A stretch of 64,000 nt of DNA from Novosphingobium aquimarinum. Its GTDB lineage: Bacteria; Pseudomonadota; Alphaproteobacteria; Sphingomonadales; Sphingomonadaceae. Shown here piece by piece: positions 42,500-51,927 of this stretch. Within the stretch, counting starts at the first letter, position 1. Each line of letters starts with the position of its first letter. The translations under genes and the position numbers were made by a program. The stretch covers positions 61,680 through 125,679 of the forward strand of contig NZ_WRPO01000011.1 in assembly GCF_009746585.1 (NCBI RefSeq), written 5' to 3'. Under the pieces are notes generated by a model that saw nothing but the letters and a program-made list of their open reading frames with translations, searched no databases and had not been told where the DNA came from.

Positions 42500-43122
42500 G
42501 CGAGCGGCACCAGAAACACGAAGGAGAAGATCCCGATCCACACCAGATCGAGGAAATGCCAGAACACGCCCAGCATCGACAGGCGGATCTTCACCGCGTC
42601 ATCGATGCCGCGCCACACGATCTGCCCCATCATCGCGATGATCCAGACGATGCCGGAAGAGACATGGACGCCGTGCAGGCCGACGAGCGCCCAGTAGGAA
42701 CTGAGCCAGCCGCTGGCCTGCGGCACCCCGCCCTCACCCGCCTGGCTGACGAAGTCCTTGATCTCGAAGAACAGGAACCCCGCGCCCAATGCGGCGCACA
42801 CCGCCAGCCAGCCGAGAACCCTGGCCCGGCTGCAGTTGTATTTCACCGAGAGCGAGACGCCCCCGTAAGCGGTGCCGCCCAAGAGCAGAAGCCCCGTCTG
42901 GATGGCGACGCTGCGGATGTCGAACAGGTCCTTCGGCCCCGGTGCGCCGGCCAAGCCGAGCGGATCGAGGTAGGAGGCGTAAGCAGCGAAAAGGATGCCG
43001 AAGATGATGAGGTCGCTCATCACGAAGACCCAGAACCCGAACACGGTCGTCTCGGCACCGACATGCGCTTCGCCATGCGAATCGCCAAGGTTCAGGCCGG
43101 GGTAGAGGGTGTTGTCGCTCAT
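42496..43122 (-). CDS. cyoC: Cytochrome o ubiquinol oxidase subunit III
   Basis: CyoC is the five-helix subunit III of the haem-copper ubiquinol oxidase. The 208-residue protein has VFGFWVFVMSDLIIFGILFAAY and GLHGVHVSSGIVWI, the usual subunit III motifs, and ends FVFLVPLA. The start at 43122 overlaps the cyoB stop by 4 nt. Confidence 0.93.
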   Translation of the reverse strand: MSDNTLYPGLNLGDSHGEAHVGAETTVFGFWVFVMSDLIIFGILFAAYASYLDPLGLAGAPGPKDLFDIRSVAIQTGLLLLGGTAYGGVSLSVKYNCSRARVLGWLAVCAALGAGFLFFEIKDFVSQAGEGGVPQASGWLSSYWALVGLHGVHVSSGIVWIIAMMGQIVWRGIDDAVKIRLSMLGVFWHFLDLVWIGIFSFVFLVPLA

Positions 43123-45224
43123 CCCGCGAACTCCGACAGATCGGGCACACCCTGATTGCGTTCGCTCGCCTCGTCGGCGCGCGTGACCGGGGTCAGGCTT
43201 GCGACGCGTTCGCGGAATTTCCGGTCCTCTTCGCGCACTTGGGAGGCGGGAATGATCTTCGGCTCGATTTCGCGCATGCCGCGCACTGCCATGATGCCGG
43301 GGATGGCGAGGAAGCTGACGATCGCCAGCCACCAGATATGCCAGACCATGGCGAAGCCCAGGCCGAAGCTCGCCGCCGCGATCAGCAGGCCGTGCAGGGT
43401 GTTCGCGGGCATTTCGATGTCGGAATAAGTATCGGGCGCGCGCCAGGGATCGCCGGCGCGCTTGGTCTCGCCCCAATCGTCCCGCGCGGTCACTTCGGGG
43501 ATGCACGGGAAGGTCCATTCGGGCACGGGGGCGGGCGTCGACCATTCGAGCGTGGCCCCATTCCAGGGATCGCCGCCCGGCACCGCCAGCTTCGTGCGGT
43601 TCTTGAAGCTGGTGCGGAATGTCCAAAACAGGCTCGCAAGCGCGGCCAGCATCAGACAGGCACCGACTTCGGCGACGATCATCCAGGGCATGAACGCGGG
43701 GTTCTGGAACGTGGGCGAGCGCCGGGGCAGGCCCATCAGGCCCAGCACGTAGAGCGGCAGGAAGGTGAGCATGAAGCCCGCCACGAACAGCAGCGCGGTG
43801 CGCCGCCCCCAGGTCTCGTCCAGGCGATAGCCGAAGGCCTTGGGGTACCAGTAGTGAATGCCCGCGAGCATGCCGAACAGCGTGCCGGGAATGATGACGT
43901 TGTGAAAATGCGCGACCAGGAACGTGGTGTTGTGCACCTGATAATCGATCGAGGGATTGGCGAGGATAATGCCCGAAAGTCCGCCGATCACGAACAGCAG
44001 GAAAAAGCCGGTGAGATAGACGATCGGCGTGGTGAGGCGCACCCGGCCGCGCCACATCGTCGCCATCCAGTCGTAGATCTTCACGCCCGTGGGAATGGCG
44101 ATGATCATCGTGGCGATGCCGAAGGCAATGTTGACGCCCGCGCTCTGCCCCATCGTGAAGAAGTGGTGCAGCCACACGGTGAAGCTGATCACCGCGATGC
44201 TCATGCTGGCGATCACCAGCGAGGTATAACCGTAGAGCTTCTTGCCCGAGAAGGTGGAGCTGATCTCTGAAAAAACGCCGAACGCCGGAAGGATCAGGAT
44301 GTAGACTTCGGGATGCCCGAACATCCAGAAGATGTTGGCGTAATTCATCATGTTGCCGCCGCCGTCATTGGCGAAGAAGCGGAAGCCGGCGTAGCGATCG
44401 AGCGCGAGCATGGCGCTTGAGACGGTCAGCGCGGGCATGGCGTAAATCAGCATGATCGCGACGCACAGACTGGTCCAGCAGAACAGCGGCATGCGCATGA
44501 ACTCCATGCCCGGCGCGCGGTTCTTGAAAATGGTGACCGCGAAGTTCATCCCCGTGAGCGTCGATCCAAGGCCCGAAATCAGGATCGCCCAGACCCAGTA
44601 GTCGACGCCCTCGCCCGGACTGTATGTGATGCCGGTGTAAGGCGGGTACATCGTCCAGCCACCGGTGCCGAACTTGCCGATCAGCAGCGAGATCATCACC
44701 AATCCCGCGCCCGCCGCCGTAAGGCCGAGGCTCACTTGGTTGAGCACCGGGAACGCCATGTCGCGCGCGCCGAGCTGTTGCGGCAGCACGAAGTTGATGA
44801 GCCCGATGAGCAGCGGCATCGCCACGAAAAATATCATGATCGTGCCGTGCGTACTGAACAGCTGCGAGAAATGCTCGGGCGCGACGAGACCTTTTTCGGG
44901 CTCCGCGAGCGTCCCCAGCGCGGTCGTCTGATGCGTGCGCATGACGAAGCCCTCGGCGATGCCGCGCGCCATCATCACCAGTCCCAACACGATATACATG
45001 ATGCCGATCTTCTTGGCGTCGGGCGACGTCAGCCAGTCCTTGAACAGCGGCCCCCACCACTTCTTCCAGGTGATCAGCGCGATCGTGACGATTGCACCGA
45101 GCACCAGCACGGTTGCCGCGCCGGCGCCGACCAGGGAGTTGCTGTCCACCTTGCGCAGCAGGTCGGTATAGGGCGTGACCGACCAGTCGAGCCGGCCGAA
45201 GATCGGGCTGGTGGTGCGTGTCAC
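43119..45224 (-). CDS. cyoB: Cytochrome o ubiquinol oxidase subunit I
   Basis: CyoB houses haem b, haem o3 and CuB and reduces oxygen to water while pumping protons. The 701-residue protein shows the haem-copper signatures NIFWMFGHPEVYILILPAFG (His and the cross-linked Tyr) and VWLHHFFTMGQ, and HNTTFLVAHFHNVIIPG near haem ligands. Length and the N-terminal FGRLDWSVTPYTDL match quinol rather than cytochrome c oxidases. Overlaps with cyoA and cyoC by 4 nt each. Confidence 0.97.
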   Translation of the reverse strand: MTRTTSPIFGRLDWSVTPYTDLLRKVDSNSLVGAGAATVLVLGAIVTIALITWKKWWGPLFKDWLTSPDAKKIGIMYIVLGLVMMARGIAEGFVMRTHQTTALGTLAEPEKGLVAPEHFSQLFSTHGTIMIFFVAMPLLIGLINFVLPQQLGARDMAFPVLNQVSLGLTAAGAGLVMISLLIGKFGTGGWTMYPPYTGITYSPGEGVDYWVWAILISGLGSTLTGMNFAVTIFKNRAPGMEFMRMPLFCWTSLCVAIMLIYAMPALTVSSAMLALDRYAGFRFFANDGGGNMMNYANIFWMFGHPEVYILILPAFGVFSEISSTFSGKKLYGYTSLVIASMSIAVISFTVWLHHFFTMGQSAGVNIAFGIATMIIAIPTGVKIYDWMATMWRGRVRLTTPIVYLTGFFLLFVIGGLSGIILANPSIDYQVHNTTFLVAHFHNVIIPGTLFGMLAGIHYWYPKAFGYRLDETWGRRTALLFVAGFMLTFLPLYVLGLMGLPRRSPTFQNPAFMPWMIVAEVGACLMLAALASLFWTFRTSFKNRTKLAVPGGDPWNGATLEWSTPAPVPEWTFPCIPEVTARDDWGETKRAGDPWRAPDTYSDIEMPANTLHGLLIAAASFGLGFAMVWHIWWLAIVSFLAIPGIMAVRGMREIEPKIIPASQVREEDRKFRERVASLTPVTRADEASERNQGVPDLSEFAG

Positions 45225-46201
45225 TGGCCGCTCTCCTTGCTCGAGCCGTAGTGCGAGCCGGAGTCTTGCGGCATTCCGGTTCCGCCCCAGCGTGCAGTCA
45301 GCGCCTTTCCGTCACGATGGTATTTGGCGATGATCTTGTCGAACACGTCCTGCCCCTCGAGCGCCATCGTGATCGGTTGGGCACTGCCTCCCAGGCCCAG
45401 TTCGCGGCGAGCCTGGGCCAACACCGATCGCCGGCGCAATGTCGCATAAGTCGCCTCGTTCAACGGCACGTCGCGGCTGCGCTTGGTCCAGGCGGTGAAA
45501 TCGTTGCCGCCAAGCGCTCTCACGGTGAATTTCTGCCGCCCGAAGCCGTTGCCGTTGAATTGCGTGTTCTCGCCCTCGGCGACGCCGGGGCGCACGGCGG
45601 AGAAGTTCAGCTTGGTCCGCATGCCGGGCATGGCATAGATCTGCCCGGTCAGCGGCGCGATCAGCAGGCTTTGCATTACCGTGTCGGTGGTCAGCGTCAT
45701 TTCGATCGGGCGCCCCACCGGCAAGGCCAGTTCGTTCACGGTCGCGATCCCCTGATCGGGATAGATGAAGACCCATTTCCAATCGAGCCCGATCGCCTGG
45801 ACCCGCAAGGGATCGGGCCCCATGCTGGCATAGGGATCGAGCTTTTGCGTGGAATGCCACAACCATCCCGCCAGCATCGCGACCACCAGCATCGGCACGC
45901 CCCACAGCGCGAATTCGAGCGGCTTGGAAAACTCCCAGCGCGGCTCGTACCGGCCTTTTGCGCCGGCATAGCGATAGCGCCAGAGGATGAGCGGCACGCC
46001 GATCAGCACCGGCAGGATCACGATCATCGCCATCCCGATCACACGCAACAAGTGCGCCGACTGCTCCTGCGAAACCGGCCCCATCGGCTGCAGGAAGCTT
46101 TCCCGCGCTTGTGCCAACACGCTGGCCGGCATGGCGCAGGAGGCGATCAGCAGCAAAACGGCTAGCCATCGCCCCAGCGGCAGTCTCGTGGTTCTTGCCA
46201 A
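45221..46201 (-). CDS. cyoA: Cytochrome o ubiquinol oxidase subunit II
   Basis: CyoA is the membrane-anchored subunit that contributes to quinol binding; it lacks CuA. The protein has a lipoprotein signal peptide ending in LLLIASC, two helices and a C-terminal cupredoxin-like domain (LDWKWVFIYPDQGIATVNEL, TGQIYAMPGMRT) without the CuA cysteines. I chose the TTG start at 46201, which has GGAG at a good distance and leaves a short N-region (MARTTRLPLGRWLAVL); an ATG at 46258 without Shine-Dalgarno is the alternative. It is the first gene of cyoABCD. Confidence 0.9.
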   Translation of the reverse strand: MARTTRLPLGRWLAVLLLIASCAMPASVLAQARESFLQPMGPVSQEQSAHLLRVIGMAMIVILPVLIGVPLILWRYRYAGAKGRYEPRWEFSKPLEFALWGVPMLVVAMLAGWLWHSTQKLDPYASMGPDPLRVQAIGLDWKWVFIYPDQGIATVNELALPVGRPIEMTLTTDTVMQSLLIAPLTGQIYAMPGMRTKLNFSAVRPGVAEGENTQFNGNGFGRQKFTVRALGGNDFTAWTKRSRDVPLNEATYATLRRRSVLAQARRELGLGGSAQPITMALEGQDVFDKIIAKYHRDGKALTARWGGTGMPQDSGSHYGSSKESGQ

Positions 46202-46397
46202 GGCGTCTTTCTCCGCTATCTCGCGCGCCCGCTGCACCGGAAGTGCGAGAGGGCGCATGCCACGCCAATCCCCTCTCGAACAAGGCGAATTGTGTCTGCC
46301 CGTTGCCGGCAGAGCCGAAGCGCCGCAAAGTCGGGAACCGCCGCGTCGAGCGACACGTTCCTCACCGCGCAACAGGGCAAGACAGGCAGACAATGCG

Positions 46398-47258
46398 ATG
46401 AGCCCGCATCTCTTTACCCTCGGTATCAGCGAATTCACCACCCTGCCCTGGACGTTCGACGAAGACGTCGAACGCTACGCGCGCCTCGGTATCGATGCGA
46501 TCGAAGTGGTCGAGGCCAAGCTCGATGACGGTCGCTACGCCGAACAGATGCAATCCATCGCTGCGGCGGGCCTTATCATAAGCGCGGTGCAGCCCCGGGT
46601 GCGGACGTTCTTCGACAGCCGGATGATGCCGACGCCCACGGCGCTCGACGAACGCGTCGCGTGTCTGCGCGCTTCGATCGAACGTCTCGCGAGGTTCGCG
46701 CCCGGCGCGCCGTTCATCACCAATACCGGCGCGCACCCCAAGGGCGACATGGCCGAAGCGATGACCGTCGTGGCCGAAAAGCTGGGTGAACTGGGCACGA
46801 TCGCGGCCGATCACGGCGTCCTCCTCGCGCTCGAACCGCTGAACCCGACTTCGGTCAATGTCGAAAGCGCGATCTGGACGGTCGATCAGGGCCTGGAGAT
46901 CATCGAGCGATCGGGCAGCGATACGGTCGGCCTGTGCCTCGATTTCTGGAACGTGTGGCAGAACGCCGGGATCGAGGGCGCGATCGCGCGCGCCGGAAAT
47001 CGGATTTTCACCGTGCAGGCGAGCGACTGGCGCGCGCCGCGTTCATTTGCCGACCGCATCGTGCCGGGCGCTGGCGTCATCCCGCTCGATCGCCTCATCG
47101 CCGCGACGCGCAAGGCCGGCTACGACAAGCCCTGGGTGGTCGAGATCTTTTCCAACGACGTCGCGGATTCGCTGTACGAGACCGATCTCGAATCGGTGAT
47201 CCAGCAGTCCCGCGCGGGCATGACGGCCGCCTGGCAGGCCTCCGAAGCGCTGCTGTGA
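46398..47258 (+). CDS. Sugar phosphate isomerase/epimerase family (TIM barrel)
   Basis: The 286-residue protein belongs to the xylose isomerase-like TIM-barrel superfamily (AP endonuclease 2 family): IDAIEVVEAKLDD, GAPFITNTGAHPKGD, LLALEPLNPTSVNVES with a metal-binding Glu, and LCLDFWNVWQN with Asp. It probably isomerises or epimerises a keto-sugar or sugar acid. The start at 46398 directly follows a divergent gap to cyoA. A 264-nt spacer separates it from the GMC oxidoreductase gene, and both may serve one catabolic route. Confidence 0.85.
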   Translation: MSPHLFTLGISEFTTLPWTFDEDVERYARLGIDAIEVVEAKLDDGRYAEQMQSIAAAGLIISAVQPRVRTFFDSRMMPTPTALDERVACLRASIERLARFAPGAPFITNTGAHPKGDMAEAMTVVAEKLGELGTIAADHGVLLALEPLNPTSVNVESAIWTVDQGLEIIERSGSDTVGLCLDFWNVWQNAGIEGAIARAGNRIFTVQASDWRAPRSFADRIVPGAGVIPLDRLIAATRKAGYDKPWVVEIFSNDVADSLYETDLESVIQQSRAGMTAAWQASEALL

Positions 47259-47522
47259 TCGCTTTTCTTTTGTCAGGCAGGAGCGATCGTATTGCTGGCG
47301 CGTTTCAAAACCGTGCCCGACGCACACGGGGCTAACGCAAGCCCAGACTGAACACATCGAACGACATCTTCCCGTGTCGAACGCCGGATCGAGCCGGTGA
47401 CTGGCAGGCCCTGCGCATCATGGGCTTGGCAGTTGTGAGCGATCGCGATCCGATCCGCGTTTCGAACCGGGGCGCCCCCGCTGAAACCGGGAGCGGCATC
47501 CAGCGATCCGGAGAATGCGACC

Positions 47523-49085
47523 ATGACCGAGACTTATGACCTCATCGTCATCGGCAGCGGCCCCGGCGGCGCTTCGCTCGCGCAGCGCCTTGCGCCCACC
47601 GGCAAGCGCATCCTGATCCTGGAACGCGGCGACTATCTCCCTCGCGAGGAAGCGAACTGGAGTTCCAAGGCGGTCTTCGTCGAAGGGCGCTACCAGGCCG
47701 ATGAGACCTGGACCAATGCCAAGGGCGATACCTTCAGCCCGCAGCTCCATTACAACGTCGGCGGCAATTCCAAGGTCTATGGCGCGGCGCTGTTCCGCTT
47801 GCGCGAGCGCGACTTCGAGGAAGTGCGGCACGCCGGCGGCGTCTCGCCCGCCTGGCCGCTGTCCTACGCCGATTTCGCGCCGTTCTACGACGAGGCGGAG
47901 CGGCTGTACCACGTCCATGGCGCGCGCGGCGAAGACCCGCTCGAGCCGCCTTGCGACACCCCCTACCCCTTCGCCCCGGTGCAGCACGAGCCGAAGATCG
48001 CCGAACTTTCCGACCGTCTGACCAATATCGGCCTGCATCCCTTCCACCTGCCGCTCGGCATCCTGCTCGACCAGCAGCCGGACGGGAAACCGACGCCGAC
48101 CAGCGTGTGCATGCGCTGTTCCTATTTCGACGGCTTCCCCTGCCTGCTGAACGGCAAGGCCGATGCGCAAGTGATCTGCATCGATCCGATGCTGGCCAAG
48201 TACGACAACGTGACGATGCTGACGGGCGCTTACGTCTCGCGGCTCGATACCGATGCCAGCGGCCGCAAGATCGAGACGGTGCACGTGACCCGCGACGGCA
48301 AGGAAGAAACCTACACCGCACCCGTGATCGTCGTCGCCTGCGGATCGCTGTCTTCGGCGTTGCTCCTGCTGCGATCGGCCAACGACCAGCATCCCAACGG
48401 CCTGGCCAACGGATCGGGACAAGTGGGGCGCAACTACATGCGCCATGAAATGTCGGTGTTGATGGCGGTGATGAAGGAGCCGAACGAGACGGTGTTCCAA
48501 AAGACGCTCGCCTTCAGCGACTTCTACTTCGGATCGGACGACTGGGACTATCCGCTGGGCCTGGTGCAGATGATGGCGGCCAGCCACCCCGAACAAGTGA
48601 AGGGCGAATCGATGCCGCAGTGGCTCGATTGGCTACCCGACATGCCGTTCGAGGAAATCGCGCGTCATTCGATGGATTTCTGGCTGCAGGCCGAAGACCT
48701 CCCGCATGCCGACAACCGCGTCTACTACAAGGACGGCAAAGTCCATCTCGACCTCGTCGAGACCAATCCCGAGGCGCTTTCCCATCTCAAGCGCAAGCTC
48801 AAGCAAGTGCTGTCGGATGCTGGCCTGCCCGCCGTATTGCTCGACCGCTCTTTGTACCTCGGCAAGGACATTCCGCTCTCGGGGACCGCGCATCAGGCCG
48901 GGACCTGCCGTTTCGGTACGGACCCCGCGACATCTGTCCTGAACCTCGATTGCCGGGCGCATGAAGTCGACAATCTCTACATCACCGATGCCAGCTTCTT
49001 CCCCTCGATCGGCGCGGTGAACCCCACGCTGACGATCATCGCCAACGCCTTGCGGGTCGCCTCGATCCTGGAGGACCGGCTGTGA
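47523..49085 (+). CDS. GMC family FAD oxidoreductase
   Basis: GMC enzymes oxidise alcohols or sugars with FAD. The 520-residue protein has the dinucleotide fold at its start (YDLIVIGSGPGGASLAQRL), a cysteine block CMRCSYFDGFPC in the middle and the catalytic pair His457 (GTAHQAGTCRFG) and Asn500 (GAVNPTLTIIANAL). This arrangement resembles membrane-linked sugar or gluconate dehydrogenases rather than choline dehydrogenase. No Tat signal is present, so the enzyme is probably cytoplasmic. Its stop overlaps the next gene by 4 nt. Confidence 0.88.
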   Translation: MTETYDLIVIGSGPGGASLAQRLAPTGKRILILERGDYLPREEANWSSKAVFVEGRYQADETWTNAKGDTFSPQLHYNVGGNSKVYGAALFRLRERDFEEVRHAGGVSPAWPLSYADFAPFYDEAERLYHVHGARGEDPLEPPCDTPYPFAPVQHEPKIAELSDRLTNIGLHPFHLPLGILLDQQPDGKPTPTSVCMRCSYFDGFPCLLNGKADAQVICIDPMLAKYDNVTMLTGAYVSRLDTDASGRKIETVHVTRDGKEETYTAPVIVVACGSLSSALLLLRSANDQHPNGLANGSGQVGRNYMRHEMSVLMAVMKEPNETVFQKTLAFSDFYFGSDDWDYPLGLVQMMAASHPEQVKGESMPQWLDWLPDMPFEEIARHSMDFWLQAEDLPHADNRVYYKDGKVHLDLVETNPEALSHLKRKLKQVLSDAGLPAVLLDRSLYLGKDIPLSGTAHQAGTCRFGTDPATSVLNLDCRAHEVDNLYITDASFFPSIGAVNPTLTIIANALRVASILEDRL

Positions 49086-49540
49086 ACGAAGCGCACGTCG
49101 CGGCTTTCGTGGTGCGTTGCGGGCTGGTGCTGCTGTTCTTCCCGTTCAGCGCGCTCGACAAGGTACTGAACTTTCCCCACGCGGTCGGCCAGGCGCAGGA
49201 GATCTTCAAGCCGAAGCCGCTTGCCGCCCTCGTCATCCTGATCGGGCTCGGCATCGAGGTGTTCGGCTCGCTCGGGGTCATCACCGGTATCGCCGACCGG
49301 ATCTGCGCGCTCATTATCGCCGGCTATTGCGCGGCGACGGCGGTGCTCTTCAAGCAGTTCTGGGCGCAGGGCGATTTCTGGAGCGATCCGGATGGCAAGG
49401 GCCGCACGCTGCTGTGGGATTTCCTCAAGAACCTGTCGCTGGGCGCGGGTTTCCTGCTGATCGTCATCGGCACGGATGGCAGCAGCCTCGCCCAATTTCT
49501 TGCCCACCCCTTCGCATCCAGCAACCCTTACGGAGGTTAA
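49082..49540 (+). CDS. DoxX family membrane protein
   Basis: The 152-residue protein has four hydrophobic helices and the DoxX-like pattern RCGLVLLFFPFSALDKVLNF, KPKPLAALVILIGLGIEVFGSLGVITGIADR and LLWDFLKNLSLGAGFLLIV. DoxX proteins are thought to link oxidoreductases to the quinone pool or to redox sensing. It overlaps the GMC gene by 4 nt, which strongly suggests it works with that enzyme, perhaps as electron acceptor; this is an inference. Confidence 0.85.
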   Translation: MNEAHVAAFVVRCGLVLLFFPFSALDKVLNFPHAVGQAQEIFKPKPLAALVILIGLGIEVFGSLGVITGIADRICALIIAGYCAATAVLFKQFWAQGDFWSDPDGKGRTLLWDFLKNLSLGAGFLLIVIGTDGSSLAQFLAHPFASSNPYGG

Positions 49541-49542
49541 TC

Positions 49543-49992
49543 ATGAGCGACGATGCCGGCCCCCGGCCTTCCACGTCCTTTGCCCATCTCTACGTCGATG
49601 CTGACGGTGTCAGTCGCTTCAAGCACTGCGAGTTGACCGGGTACGAGAAGAAAAGCATGGGCCCCGCCGATCCGCAGTGGAATGACGAAATGGCGCGCGG
49701 CGAGGCGACCGTGGTCTTCACCGTCCAGCCCGTCGGCTGGGTGGGCGAATGGCACGAGAACCCGGCACCGCAATGGATCGTCGTGCTGTCCGGCCGCTGG
49801 TTCATCGAAGCCATGGATGGCACCCGGATCGAGCAGGGCCCGGGCGAATTCTCTTTCGGCGAGGATCAGAATTGCACGGAAACCGATGGCAAGAAGGGCC
49901 ACCGCTCCGGCACCATCGGCGATGAACCCTGCCGGCTGATGTGCGTGCAACTGCATCGCGCGCCCAATCGCGAGCCGTGCAAGGTCTCATGA
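49543..49992 (+). CDS. Cupin domain protein
   Basis: The 149-residue protein has a single cupin barrel: GEWHENPAPQWIVVLSGRWFIEAMDGTRIEQGPGEFSFGEDQ. The first motif has one His (WHENP) and the second has no canonical His, so metal binding may be atypical. It is translationally near-coupled with the DoxX gene (2-nt gap) and overlaps the following glyoxalase gene by 4 nt. A role in the same oxidation pathway is likely, but the substrate is unknown. Confidence 0.85.
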   Translation: MSDDAGPRPSTSFAHLYVDADGVSRFKHCELTGYEKKSMGPADPQWNDEMARGEATVVFTVQPVGWVGEWHENPAPQWIVVLSGRWFIEAMDGTRIEQGPGEFSFGEDQNCTETDGKKGHRSGTIGDEPCRLMCVQLHRAPNREPCKVS

Positions 49993-50792
49993 CCTGGCGC
50001 GCGATCGCCGGTTTCCGGCTGGTCAGCGCCGATCCAGAAAAGCTGGCCGGGTTCTATTGCGCGCTGGGATTCGAAGCGGGCGAGCGTGTGCCGATTTCAC
50101 GGGACGAGATGGCGGTGCTGGGTCTCACGGGGCGCGGGTGGCGACTGCCGCTGACGCTGGGTCCGAGCCGCCTCGATCTCGATGCCTTCGAATTGCCGGG
50201 CGAAGCCTATCCGCAAGACACGCGGGCATCGGACGTTATCTTCCAGCATTGCGCCCTCGTCACCGACGACGCGGCGCACTGGTGGCACCGGGCGCAAGCG
50301 GCAGGAGCCTTGCCGATCAGCCGCGACGGCCCGGTTACGCTTCCCAAGTCCTCGGGCGGCGTCACCGCAATCAAGTTGCGCGATCCGGAAGGTCATCCGC
50401 TCGAACTGCTGCAGTTTCCGGAAGGCTCACGATCCGACTGGCGGGGGCGGGGCATGCTCGGCATCGATCACAGCGCCATTGCGGTAAGCGATGTGGACGA
50501 GAGCTGCCGCTTCTATGCCGCGCGGGGCCTGACGACCGGTGATCCGTCGCTGAACGAAGGTCCGGAGCAAGCCGCGCTGGATGGCCTCGACGATCCGAAA
50601 GTCGATGTCGTTCCCATGAACCCCGCGAGTATGCCGCCGCATCTCGAACTGCTCCGCTATCGACAGCCCAAGGGTCGCGCGCATGCGCCGTTGTCGGCGA
50701 ACGACATCGCCGCCACGCGGGTGGTGTGGCCGGCCGGAACGGACGCGCTCGTTCGCGATCCGGACGGGCACTTGCATCAGCTTATTCGATAA
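49989..50792 (+). CDS. VOC (glyoxalase/bleomycin resistance) family protein, two domains
   Basis: The 267-residue protein contains two vicinal-oxygen-chelate modules, about residues 5-140 and 150-267. Each shows the betaalphabetabetabeta pattern (AGFRLVSADPEKLAGFYCALGFEAG and IDHSAIAVSDVDESCRFYAARGL). The metal ligands are incomplete by eye: His153 and the Glu in PLELLQF are candidates. The gene is the fourth of the GMC operon and overlaps the cupin gene by 4 nt. It also overlaps the convergent SMP-30 gene by 11 nt. Confidence 0.8.
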   Translation: MTWRAIAGFRLVSADPEKLAGFYCALGFEAGERVPISRDEMAVLGLTGRGWRLPLTLGPSRLDLDAFELPGEAYPQDTRASDVIFQHCALVTDDAAHWWHRAQAAGALPISRDGPVTLPKSSGGVTAIKLRDPEGHPLELLQFPEGSRSDWRGRGMLGIDHSAIAVSDVDESCRFYAARGLTTGDPSLNEGPEQAALDGLDDPKVDVVPMNPASMPPHLELLRYRQPKGRAHAPLSANDIAATRVVWPAGTDALVRDPDGHLHQLIR

Positions 50793-51789
50793 GGTCGATT
50801 GCCAGCAGGAAGCTGCTTGCCGCAATGAACAGCCGCTGCCCACTCTCGCCGCCAAACGCGCAGTTCGAGACGACCGTCGGCGTCGGGATAAAGCCCAGTT
50901 TCTCGCGCTGTGCCGACCAGACATGCACCCCGTCCGCCGCGCTCGCCCAGACCCAGCTGCGCGCGTCGATCGCGAAGCCATCGGGATAGCCGTGATCGGC
51001 GTGGCAGAAGAACCGGCGGTTGGACAGCGCGCCGCCCCGATGCACGTCGACATCGAAGGCGATGATCTCGTGCTTCGCGCCGGCCTCGAAGCCCGGCACT
51101 TCGCCCAGAGACAGTGAGGTATCGGAAACGTAGAGCGTCCCGCCATCGGGACTGAAGCCGATGCCGTTGGGCTGCTCGAAATCCGCCATCCGGGCCAGAT
51201 CACCAGTCGCGGGGTCGAAGCGATAGATGCTGCGATGATCCAGTTCAGGATCCGCCAGCGCGCCCTGGTTGGGCATGACGATGCCGAAGATCGGATCGGT
51301 AAACCAGATCGCGCCATCATTCGCGACTGCCAGGTCATTGGGCGAATTGAGCCGCTTGCCGTGGAAATGCGTGATGATCGGCGTCGCCTCGTCCGCCTGC
51401 CCTGAAGAGCGGCTGATGCAGCGCCGGCCATGCTCGCAGTGCACCAGATCGCCATCGGGCAGCAGCGCGTTGCCGTTCATGAACCACGTGCCTTCAATGA
51501 CAATCTCGACATGACCATCGGGGTACCAGGCCAGCAAACGCCGGTTGGGCACATCGGAAAAGACCAGCCGCTCCGCCGCCGGTTGCCAGACCGGCCCTTC
51601 GGCGTGGAGCGCGCCTTCGTGCAGTTGCAGGAGCTTGGCGTCTTCGCTCAGGACGCCGCGCAACCGGTCATCGTCGAATTGCACCCCGCGCCAATCCGCG
51701 ACCGGCTTGGGCGCGCCCGCTCGCCGTAACAGCCGCGTCGGCAGCAGGTCCGTACGCGAGCGATCGTCATCCGATTGGCCGTTGGTCAT
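50782..51789 (-). CDS. SMP-30/gluconolactonase family lactonase
   Basis: The 335-residue protein is a six-bladed propeller: EGPVWQPAAERLVFSDVPNRRLLAW (metal ligand Glu), HGKRLNSPNDLAVANDGAIWFTDP (Asn), FEQPNGIGFSPDGGTLYVSD and YPDGFAIDARSWVW (Asp). This is the gluconolactonase group that hydrolyses aldonolactones. It is convergent with the GMC operon, and a lactone-forming sugar oxidase beside a lactonase suits one pathway. The ATG at 51789 was taken over the preceding GTG. Confidence 0.88.
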   Translation of the reverse strand: MTNGQSDDDRSRTDLLPTRLLRRAGAPKPVADWRGVQFDDDRLRGVLSEDAKLLQLHEGALHAEGPVWQPAAERLVFSDVPNRRLLAWYPDGHVEIVIEGTWFMNGNALLPDGDLVHCEHGRRCISRSSGQADEATPIITHFHGKRLNSPNDLAVANDGAIWFTDPIFGIVMPNQGALADPELDHRSIYRFDPATGDLARMADFEQPNGIGFSPDGGTLYVSDTSLSLGEVPGFEAGAKHEIIAFDVDVHRGGALSNRRFFCHADHGYPDGFAIDARSWVWASAADGVHVWSAQREKLGFIPTPTVVSNCAFGGESGQRLFIAASSFLLAIDLIE

Positions 51790-51927
51790 CACGCTTGTCC
51801 CATGGTTCGTCGCTTGTCATCGAAGGAACGCGCGGCCAACCACGATGGTTCATGGGCGAATGCGCGCATTCGATCCACGCCCACCACGCCGTTGACCAAG
51901 CGCCGCGCGCCTGCCAAGCGCGCCGCC

